From positions 1-45,427 of the forward strand of contig JAGMBO010000011.1 of the NCBI GenBank assembly GCA_023129715.1: a stretch of 45,427 nt of DNA, read 5' to 3'. Source of the DNA: Candidatus Eiseniibacteriota bacterium (GTDB lineage Bacteria > Eisenbacteria > RBG-16-71-46 > CAIMUX01 > WJJG01). Of this stretch, positions 33,121 through 40,792 are shown piece by piece. Below the pieces are notes generated by a model. It worked only from the letters and a program-made list of their open reading frames with translations. It was not told the DNA's origin and did no database searches. A program made the position numbers and the translations under genes. Each line of letters starts with the position of its first letter. The first letter of the stretch is position 1.

Positions 33121-36100
33121 TGCGGGGGCTCGTCGCGCTGGCCGTCCGCCGCCCGGTGGCGGTGATGATGACGGCGATCGCCGTCGCTGCCTTCGGTGTC
33201 GTCGGCTACCAGCGGCTCGCGCTCGATCTGCTGCCCGACATCAGCTATCCGTCGCTCACCATCCAGACCGACTTTCCCGACACCGCGCCCGCCGAAGTCG
33301 AGAACCTGATCACCCGCCCGATCGAAGAGACGATCGGGGTGCTCCAGGGGCTGCGCACGATCCACTCGGTCTCGCGCCCCGGTGTATCCGAGGTGACCTT
33401 GGAATTCGACTGGGACGCGGACATGAACATGCTCTCGATGGACGTGCGCGAGAAACTCGACCGGCTCGTGTTGCCCGAGGGCACCGAGGATCCGATCGTC
33501 TTGCGGTACGATCCGTCGCTCGATCCGATCATGCGCATCGCCCTACACGGGGCGGGCGATCTGACCGCCACGCGCCGGATCGCCGACTTGCGCCTGAAAC
33601 AGGAGCTGGAGACGGTCCGGGGGGTTGCTGCCGCGCAGGTCAGGGGCGGGTTCGAGGAAGAGATCCGCATCGACATCGACCAAGAGCGTCTCGCGGCCCT
33701 CGGGATCACGCTCGATCATGTCCGCGCGGCGGTGGCGGCGGCGAACATCAACATTCCCGGCGGTTCGCTGCGCGACGAGGACAGTCAGTACCTGATCCGT
33801 ACGGTGGGCGAGTTCGCCGAGGTTGCGGAGATCGGCGCGATGGTTCTGCGTCAGCGGGGCAACGCGGTTGTGCGGCTGAAAGACGTGGCCGAGGTCTATC
33901 GGGGAACAAAGGAGCGCGAAGAGATCTCACGGGTCGACGGGGTCGAGAGTGTCGAGATCAACATCTACAAGGAAGGCGACGCCAATATCGTCACCGCCGC
34001 CCGCGGCGTGCGCGAGCGGGTCGCCGAATTGGAAGAGAATCTGCCGCCCGGCGGGAAGCTCACCGTACTCTTCGATCAATCGCGCTTCATCGAGCAGGCG
34101 ATCAAGGAAGTCCGCCTGGCGGCGGTGCTGGGCGGGGTTCTGGCGATCCTGGTGCTCTTCGCCTTCTTGCGCGATGGACGCAGCACGCTGATCATCGCGA
34201 CCTCGATTCCCCTCTCGGTGCTCGCGGCGTTTCTCGCGATGTACCGGCTCAACATCTCACTAAACATCATGTCGCTCGGGGGGCTGACGCTGGGGATCGG
34301 CATGCTGGTCGATAACTCGATCGTCGTGCTCGAATCGATCTTCCGCCGCCGCCAGGGAGGACTCTCGTTGGTCGCCGCGGCGGTGGCGGGGACCGCGGAG
34401 GTCGGGGGTGCAGTGGTTGCCGCCACCCTGACGACGGTGGCGGTCTTCTTGCCGATCGTTTTCGTCGAGGGCATTGCGGGGCAGATCTTCGGCGACATGG
34501 CGATGACCGTAACCCTGAGCTTGCTTGCCTCCCTGCTCGTCGCCGTCACCATCATTCCGATGCTCGGCTCGGTCGGACGGAGACGGGCGGAGACCGCCGG
34601 CGCCCCCGAGGCAAGCGCGGTTGTCGGCGTCGGCGACGACGAGGATGCCGCCGCTGACCCCAGCGCACCAACGCCGATGACCCTGGGGCGCTTCTCGGCC
34701 GGATACGACCGCTTCCTGCGTGGCGCGCTCTCGCGGCGGGCGCTGACGCTCGGCTTGGCGGCGGCCATCTTCGCCGCCGCGGTCCTGGCGATTCCGGCGA
34801 TCGACACCGAGCTCATCCCGGCGATCAGCGAAGGGGAGTTCTTCTTCGAAGTAGACCTTCCCGGGGGCACGCCGCTGGCCGCAACCGATCAGGTGATGCA
34901 GCGTATGGAGGCGATCGTCGCCGCCGAGCCGGCGGTGGCGCACCAGTACTCGACGGTCGGCAGCCGGTTGGTCTCGGGCGGGGTTTCGCTCAACACGCGT
35001 GCCGAGCATCTCGGCCAGCTCAATGTCGTCATCGGCGATCGTGCCGATGAGGCGGCCGAGGCACTGCTTTCCGAACGGCTGCGCGAGCGCTTCGCGGCGA
35101 TTCCCGATCTGACCGCCAAGCTCGGCAAGCCGACCTACTTCAGTCTGAAGACCCCGGTCGAGGTGATTCTCTATGGCGAGGATCTCGCCGCACTCGACGC
35201 CTACGCGGGGCGTCTCGAGCGCCGCCTGCGGAATGTCCCGGGCCTGGTTGATCTGCGCTCCTCGCTCGAGGAAGGTAGCCCCGAGCTGCGCGTGATCTTC
35301 GACCGCGCGCGTCTCGCAGCCCTTGGGCTGGATATGCGCTCGCTTTCCGAGACGCTGCGCGATCGCCTCCAAGGTGTGGTTCCGACCCGCTTCAAGGAAG
35401 GGGATCGTCAGATTGATGTGCGCGTGCGCAACCGCGAGCAGGATCGCGCCACACTCGCCGATCTGCGCAACATGGTCGTGCCCGGTCCCGAGGGCCGGCC
35501 GTTGCGCCTGCTCACCCTGGCCGAGATCCATATCGATCGGGGCCCGGCGGAAATCCATCGCATCCAGCAGCAACGCGGGGCGGTGGTCAGCGGCAACTTG
35601 CAGGGACGCAGCCTGGGAGCGGTGGTCGGCGACATCGAGCGGGTCCTCGGTGAGATTCCGGCGCCCCGCGGGGTTTCGGTCGAGCTGGGCGGCCAGAACC
35701 AGGAGATGCAGGTCTCCTTTGCCAGCCTGCGGTTTGCCTTGGCTCTGGCGGTCTTTCTCGTCTATCTAGTGATGGCAGCGACCTTCGAATCGCTGATCCA
35801 TCCGTTCATCGTGCTCTTCTCAATCCCGCTGGCAGTCGTCGGGGTAGTCGGCGGATTGCTGCTGACCGGCACGCCGATCAGCGTGATCGTGCTCATCGGC
35901 GTGGTCATGCTGGTGGGGATCGTCGTCAACAACGCGATCGTCCTGATCGCCAAGATCAATCAGCTCCGCCGCGCGGGGCTGGAGAAGCGGCTGGCGGTGA
36001 TCCGCGCCTGCCACGTGCGCCTGCGGCCGATCCTGATGACGACACTGACCACCGTCCTCGGCCTGCTGCCGATGGCGCTGGCAGTTGGAGAGGGGGCCGA

Positions 36101-36263
36101 GCTGCGCACGCCATTGGCGATTACCGTCTCCTTCGGCCTGGCGATCAGCACGCTGCTTACCTTGGCGGTCATCCCGGTGCTCTACTTGCTCGTGCCCTCG
36201 CGGGTCCGGACGCGGGCGAGCGAAGTGGCCGACCTGGAGGGAGCGGAAGGAGTCCGGCCGTGA
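33120..36263 (+). CDS. RND efflux pump, inner-membrane subunit 1
   Basis: A 1047-residue AcrB/MdtB-like resistance-nodulation-division transporter. It starts with RRPVAVMMTAIAVAAFGVVGY (TM1) and has the two large periplasmic loops and 12 membrane segments of the family. Family phrases include LDLLPDISYPSLTI, the TM4 motif GIGMLVDNSIVV with the proton-relay Asp398, and the repeat-2 membrane block RPILMTTLTTVLGLLPMALAVGEGAELRTPLAIT. The VDN form (one Asp, not DD as in AcrB) is common in the wider HAE/SwrC branch. A Gly/Ala/Asp-rich cytoplasmic insert near residues 485-520 (GVGDDEDAAADPSAP) is not usual. It overlaps its upstream neighbour by 1 nt and the next pump gene by 4 nt. Substrates cannot be read from sequence. 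Confidence 0.9.
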   Translation: MRGLVALAVRRPVAVMMTAIAVAAFGVVGYQRLALDLLPDISYPSLTIQTDFPDTAPAEVENLITRPIEETIGVLQGLRTIHSVSRPGVSEVTLEFDWDADMNMLSMDVREKLDRLVLPEGTEDPIVLRYDPSLDPIMRIALHGAGDLTATRRIADLRLKQELETVRGVAAAQVRGGFEEEIRIDIDQERLAALGITLDHVRAAVAAANINIPGGSLRDEDSQYLIRTVGEFAEVAEIGAMVLRQRGNAVVRLKDVAEVYRGTKEREEISRVDGVESVEINIYKEGDANIVTAARGVRERVAELEENLPPGGKLTVLFDQSRFIEQAIKEVRLAAVLGGVLAILVLFAFLRDGRSTLIIATSIPLSVLAAFLAMYRLNISLNIMSLGGLTLGIGMLVDNSIVVLESIFRRRQGGLSLVAAAVAGTAEVGGAVVAATLTTVAVFLPIVFVEGIAGQIFGDMAMTVTLSLLASLLVAVTIIPMLGSVGRRRAETAGAPEASAVVGVGDDEDAAADPSAPTPMTLGRFSAGYDRFLRGALSRRALTLGLAAAIFAAAVLAIPAIDTELIPAISEGEFFFEVDLPGGTPLAATDQVMQRMEAIVAAEPAVAHQYSTVGSRLVSGGVSLNTRAEHLGQLNVVIGDRADEAAEALLSERLRERFAAIPDLTAKLGKPTYFSLKTPVEVILYGEDLAALDAYAGRLERRLRNVPGLVDLRSSLEEGSPELRVIFDRARLAALGLDMRSLSETLRDRLQGVVPTRFKEGDRQIDVRVRNREQDRATLADLRNMVVPGPEGRPLRLLTLAEIHIDRGPAEIHRIQQQRGAVVSGNLQGRSLGAVVGDIERVLGEIPAPRGVSVELGGQNQEMQVSFASLRFALALAVFLVYLVMAATFESLIHPFIVLFSIPLAVVGVVGGLLLTGTPISVIVLIGVVMLVGIVVNNAIVLIAKINQLRRAGLEKRLAVIRACHVRLRPILMTTLTTVLGLLPMALAVGEGAELRTPLAITVSFGLAISTLLTLAVIPVLYLLVPSRVRTRASEVADLEGAEGVRP

Positions 36264-39200
36264 CTCTGCCCGAGATCGCCATTCGGCGTCCGATCACGAC
36301 GCTGATGCTCCTGATCAGCGTGATCGTGCTCGGCGCGGTCGCGCTGACCCGCCTGCCCCTTGCGTTCCTGCCCGATGTCGAGCGGCCGATGCTCTTCGTG
36401 CGCGTGCCCTATTCGAATGCCACGCCCGAGCAGGTCGAGCGCATGGTGGTGCGCCCGCTCGAGGAGGCGCTGGGGTCGGTCAAGGGCGTGCGCAACATGG
36501 AGTCCTCCTGCGACCGTGACGGTGGGCGGGTGCGCCTGGAATTCGACTGGGGGCACCCCCTCGATCTCGCCCGCGTGGAGATCCGTGAGAAGCTCGATCG
36601 TGTGCGCCGCGAGCTGCCGGATGACGTCGGCGATGTGACCATCGGCGGCCACTGGGGCTCGCGCGACACCGATGATCCGATCCTCGAGGGGCGGCTTTCC
36701 TCGAACCGGGACTTGAGCGAGAGCTACGATCTGCTCGAACGCAAGATCATCCGCCCCTTGGAGCGGATTCCGGGCGTTGCCCAGGTACGCCTCGACGGCG
36801 TCAATCCCCGCGAGGTGCGCATCAACCTGCGCGTTGCCGACCTCGAGGCCCACGGCATCGACGTTCGCGAGGTCACGCGCATACTGCGGGAGAACAACTT
36901 CGATCAAACCTTGGGGACGATCGTCGAGGCCGATGTGCGCTACACCGCCCGCACGGTGGCGACTCTCACCAGTCTCACCCAAATCCGCAATCTGGTCCTG
37001 CGCCCCGACGGGATCCGCCTGCGTGACGTCGCCGATGTCGTCTTCGAAGAGCCGCCGTTGGAATACGGGCGGCATCTCGACGGGAAGTTCGCCGTGGGCG
37101 TGACGGTGACGAAGGAAGCCGGCGGCAATGCGGTCACGATCTGTGACGCCGTCGAGCAGCGCGTCGCCGAGATGAGCCACGACCCCGAACTCGAGGGGGT
37201 CAACTTCCTGATCTGGTTCAACCAGGGCTCAGAGATCAGAAAGACGCTGGGTGATCTCGCCTCGACAGGCACCTTCGGCGCAATCCTCGCCGCGATCGTG
37301 CTCTTCGTCTTCTTGCGACGGGTGAGCATGACTGCGATCGCCGTTTTCTGCATTCCCTTCTCGTTGATCGTCGCCTGCGGCGTGATCTGGGCGGCGGGGA
37401 AATCGCTCAACACGTTGACTCTGCTCGGGCTGATCGTCGGCATCGGTATGCTGGTGGACAATGCCGTCGTGGTGATGGAGAACATCTCCCGCCATCAGCA
37501 ACGGGGTGGGGATCGCATTGCGGCGACGCGGCTCGGCGCCCGCGAGGTCTCCAACGCGGTCGTCACGGCGACATTGACCTCGGTGATCGTCTTCATTCCG
37601 CTGATATTCAATAGGCCGAGTCAGATGAACATCTATCTCAAGGAGATGGGCATCACCGTCTGCCTGACACTGCTCGCCTCACTCTTCGTCAGTCAGACAA
37701 TGATCCCCTTGGCGACGGCGCACTTCTTAAAAGCCGCCCCGCGGCCTCCGGGTCGGCTGATGGCGCGCCTCGAGCGCACGCATGTGCGTCTGCTCGACTT
37801 CACCCTCCATCACCGCTGGCTGGCGCCGCTGATCGGCCTGCTCGTGATCGGCTCGGCGGTCTATCCATTCCAGCGCGTCGAGAAGAACTTCGATACCAGC
37901 GAGAGTGAGATCTTCGTGCAGGTTCGCTACGAGTTCAGCGAGCCGATCGGTCTCGAACAGAAGGAGCAGATCATCACCGAGGTGGAGAAGCTTCTGGAAC
38001 CCCACCAGGAGCGGCTGCACGTCAAGTCGATCTACAGCTTCTGGAGCGATCACTGGAGCCTGACGCGCCTCTACATGGAGGATGACTACGCCAAGGAGAA
38101 GGCGCTGGCCGCGGTGCGGCGCGCGCTGCCCGAGATCCTACCCGAGATCCCTGGGCTCAGTCTCCGGATTCAGGGCCAGGGGCAGGGGTGGCATCGTGGC
38201 GGGGGTAGACGGATCGCCTTTCAGATCGTCGGCGAGGACTCCGGCGTGCTCGCCGAGCTGGCCGAGGAGGCGCGCCGCAAGCTCGAGACTATTCCCGGCC
38301 TGACCGATCCCTTCACCAGTGCCGAATCTGGGGGGATGGATCTCTATGTCGATCTCGACCGCGAGCTGGCCGCCCGCTATGGAGTTCCCCTGACCCAGCC
38401 GGCGGAGGTGATCTCCCTGACTTACCGCGGGCGCCGCTTGCCACGATTCCGGACGCCTGACGGCGAGCGTGAGATGCGCCTGACGCTGGATGAGCGGGAG
38501 ACTGAGACACTCGCTCAGCTTCGCAATCTGCCGCTGCGGACCGAGGCCGGTGAGAAGATCCCCTTGGCCTCATTGGCCGAATTCCGCACCGCGCCGGGGC
38601 CCGAACGCATCCGGCGCGACAACCGGATGACGAGCGTCTGGGTGGGGGCGCGCTACGAAAAAGGCACTGCCAGTGATCACATTCCCCAGGTGGAGGCCGC
38701 GATGGGGGAGATCGAGTTCCCCTATGGGTATCGGTGGACCTTCAGCGATTGGGAGGCCCGGCGCCAGGAACAGTCCCGCGAGTTTCTCGAGAACCTGCTG
38801 CTGGCCCTGTTGCTGGTCTTCGCCGTGATGGCGGGGCTCTTCGAGTCGGTCCGCCAGGCAATCGGCCTGATGGTTGCCCTGCCCTTCGCCCTGGCCGGCG
38901 CGGTCTGGACGCTCTATGCCACCGGGGTCGACTTCGATCAGCCCGCCGGAATCGGTCTCCTGCTCCTGATCGGCGTCGTGGTCAACAACGGCATCGTCAT
39001 GCTCGAGCACATCAATCAGTATCGCCGACAGGGGATGTCGCGGCATATGGCGATGCTGCAGGGCGGTCGCGAGCGACTGCGGCCGATCCTGATGACCGCG
39101 ATCACGACCCTGGTCGGTCTGCTGCCGATCGTTGTCCAGAAGCCGGCGCTCGCCGGGGTCTACTACTACTCCTTCGCGCTCGTTCTGATGGGCGGTCTCT

Positions 39201-39340
39201 TCGTCTCGACCTTCCTCACGGCTGTGCTGCTACCCACGACGGCGGCCCTCTCGGAGGACCTGCTCGGCGCCGCTGGGCGGGGGATCGCCGGTGCCTGGCG
39301 GTTCACCACCCGGGGGGTCTGGCGGCCGCGGCCGTCGTAG
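36260..39340 (+). CDS. RND efflux pump, inner-membrane subunit 2
   Basis: A second RND transporter of 1026 residues, starting at a GTG that overlaps the stop of subunit 1 (GTGA) with AAGGAG 7 nt upstream. It opens IRRPITTLMLLISVIVLGAVAL (TM1, given in part of the chain), has LAFLPDVERPMLFV, TM4 GIGMLVDNAVVVMENI with Asp400, and closes with RPILMTAITTLVGLLPIVVQ. The two pumps are clearly diverged. Two RND genes behind one adaptor recall mdtABC, where MdtB and MdtC form a mixed trimer, so a heteromeric pump is a reasonable reading. A small direct repeat CGTCGTAGGG (39333 and 39347) spans its stop codon. Confidence 0.9.
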   Translation: MTLPEIAIRRPITTLMLLISVIVLGAVALTRLPLAFLPDVERPMLFVRVPYSNATPEQVERMVVRPLEEALGSVKGVRNMESSCDRDGGRVRLEFDWGHPLDLARVEIREKLDRVRRELPDDVGDVTIGGHWGSRDTDDPILEGRLSSNRDLSESYDLLERKIIRPLERIPGVAQVRLDGVNPREVRINLRVADLEAHGIDVREVTRILRENNFDQTLGTIVEADVRYTARTVATLTSLTQIRNLVLRPDGIRLRDVADVVFEEPPLEYGRHLDGKFAVGVTVTKEAGGNAVTICDAVEQRVAEMSHDPELEGVNFLIWFNQGSEIRKTLGDLASTGTFGAILAAIVLFVFLRRVSMTAIAVFCIPFSLIVACGVIWAAGKSLNTLTLLGLIVGIGMLVDNAVVVMENISRHQQRGGDRIAATRLGAREVSNAVVTATLTSVIVFIPLIFNRPSQMNIYLKEMGITVCLTLLASLFVSQTMIPLATAHFLKAAPRPPGRLMARLERTHVRLLDFTLHHRWLAPLIGLLVIGSAVYPFQRVEKNFDTSESEIFVQVRYEFSEPIGLEQKEQIITEVEKLLEPHQERLHVKSIYSFWSDHWSLTRLYMEDDYAKEKALAAVRRALPEILPEIPGLSLRIQGQGQGWHRGGGRRIAFQIVGEDSGVLAELAEEARRKLETIPGLTDPFTSAESGGMDLYVDLDRELAARYGVPLTQPAEVISLTYRGRRLPRFRTPDGEREMRLTLDERETETLAQLRNLPLRTEAGEKIPLASLAEFRTAPGPERIRRDNRMTSVWVGARYEKGTASDHIPQVEAAMGEIEFPYGYRWTFSDWEARRQEQSREFLENLLLALLLVFAVMAGLFESVRQAIGLMVALPFALAGAVWTLYATGVDFDQPAGIGLLLLIGVVVNNGIVMLEHINQYRRQGMSRHMAMLQGGRERLRPILMTAITTLVGLLPIVVQKPALAGVYYYSFALVLMGGLFVSTFLTAVLLPTTAALSEDLLGAAGRGIAGAWRFTTRGVWRPRPS

Positions 39341-39670
39341 GGCGGTCGTCGTAGGGGGGGGTATGCTGGATGCCGCGGGCTGCTCCTGGCAGACCACGCA
39401 CCGCGCGGCGTTGTCGAAACAGGGCACGTCTCGGTCTCCCGGCAGAGCCCTCGCGCCATGAGCTTCCCGGTTCCGGCGGGGTGGCACGCGCTGCCAACTG
39501 GTTGTGTGCGGGCAAATTGCAGTGACTCAGTTGTCGACCAGGATTCTACCCTCCCCCGTGCGCGAACCTGATAGTACGTTGCGTTCTCCGCGGCTGCCCC
39601 GTATCCTGTCCTGCAACCACCCCATGGGGTGGCACCGAGGTTCCGGGTCCCACCATTTGAGGAGGAAGGG
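39341..39670. other. Gap before the octahaem cytochrome gene
   Basis: About 330 nt. It begins with a G-run (39354-39361) and contains a short palindrome CAAC-TG-GTTG near 39495, but no gene, clear promoter or terminator that I can support. Confidence 0.4.
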
Positions 39671-40705
39671 ATGAGCAGGTTGATCGCGCTCCTCTGCTGT
39701 GTGTTGTTCGTAGCGTCCTTTGTCTGGATCGAATCGGTCGGTGGCCAAGATGAGTGCTTCTCGAAGAGTCTGCATGCCACCGGTGAGGGCATGCGCTATT
39801 GGTACGAGGAAGAGGGCGGTCTGATGACCATCACCGGCATTCCCTATGCCGATCTCGACTGCTCCAAGTGTCACATCAAGAGCTGCGATCAGTGCCACCT
39901 CGAGCAGGATGAGGGCACCGGGACCTGCGCCCTGACCAACGAGAAGGCTCGGAACACCGAGACCTGCCTGGTTTGTCACGGCCGCGAGAAGCTGACCTAC
40001 AAGATGTGTGAGACTACCGGCACATTGGACGTTCATGGCCGCTCCTGCTCCGATTGCCACAGCGCGGCCGAGATGCATGGGGACGGGCAGTCCTACAGTT
40101 CGATGCGCGATCCCGCCGCCCCCCGGGTGGCCTGTACCGATTGCCATGCCGAGACGATGGGGGAATCCCGCGCTCACACTGTGCACAAGGAGAAGTTGGA
40201 CTGCGCCGCATGCCATGTTTCGGCGACGACGGCCTGCATGAATTGCCACATGGACACCTTCCTCGAGACCGGCAGCCGCAAGGGGACCTTCTTCCCGATG
40301 CAGGATTGGCTGTTGCTGATCAACTACGATGGGAAGATCACCTCGGCGACGGCGATGACGATCGTCTATGAAGATAAGAAGTTCGTCTGCTACGCCCCCT
40401 ACTTCACGCACGCCGTGCAGGGCGAGGGCAAGCAGTGCGCCGACTGCCACGGGACCGAGGCGGTCAAGATGATCAAAGCCGGTGAATCGGTCCCGATGAT
40501 GGAGTACGAGGATGGGGCAGTCGTCAGTTGGAAGGGAGTTGTCCCGGTCGTCGATGGCCAGCTCGATTGGGTCTACCTCAACAAGAAGGGGGATGCCTGG
40601 GAGCCGGTCGCCAACGATGATCCGGCCACGGTGCAGTACGTGGCGTACGGGACGCCCCTGACGGAAGAGCAGATCAAGAAAATGGCGATGCCGTTCAAGA
40701 AGTAG
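39671..40705 (+). CDS. Eight-haem c-type cytochrome, exported
   Basis: A 344-residue protein with eight CXXCH haem-binding motifs: CSKCH, CDQCH, CLVCH, CSDCH, CTDCH, CAACH, CMNCH and CADCH. A signal peptide precedes them (LIALLCCVLFVASFVWIESVGG). All motifs lie between about residues 58 and 270; a haem-free C-terminal part of about 75 residues follows. GAGGAGGAAGGG lies directly before the ATG at 39671. It is followed by a strong terminator and stands alone as a single-gene unit. Such cytochromes carry electrons across the periplasm or to extracellular acceptors, or reduce nitrogen or sulfur oxyanions. None of the catalytic non-CXXCH motifs of the known octahaem reductases is obvious, so electron transfer is the cautious call. 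Confidence 0.88.
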   Translation: MSRLIALLCCVLFVASFVWIESVGGQDECFSKSLHATGEGMRYWYEEEGGLMTITGIPYADLDCSKCHIKSCDQCHLEQDEGTGTCALTNEKARNTETCLVCHGREKLTYKMCETTGTLDVHGRSCSDCHSAAEMHGDGQSYSSMRDPAAPRVACTDCHAETMGESRAHTVHKEKLDCAACHVSATTACMNCHMDTFLETGSRKGTFFPMQDWLLLINYDGKITSATAMTIVYEDKKFVCYAPYFTHAVQGEGKQCADCHGTEAVKMIKAGESVPMMEYEDGAVVSWKGVVPVVDGQLDWVYLNKKGDAWEPVANDDPATVQYVAYGTPLTEEQIKKMAMPFKK

Positions 40706-40726
40706 CCCGAGGTTCGACGTTTGATA

Positions 40727-40766
40727 AACGCTCCCGCCCGAGGATTTTTCTCCGGGCGGGAGCGTT
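40727..40766 (+). terminator. Rho-independent terminator after the cytochrome gene
   Basis: AACGCTCCCGCCCG (40727-40740) pairs perfectly with CGGGCGGGAGCGTT (40753-40766): 14 bp, 12-nt loop, followed by CTGCTTTTCCC. It lies 22 nt after the cytochrome stop. The opposing gene ends at 40793, so the hairpin may serve both. Confidence 0.9.
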
Positions 40767-40792
40767 CTGCTTTTCCCTCTGATTCACAGGGA

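Noticed and set aside
39303-39515. Minus-strand frame with an ARCVVCQ motif as a remnant of a multihaem cytochrome
   Set aside because: The C-x-x-C is followed by Gln instead of His, no other haem motif occurs, and the frame lacks a start signal.
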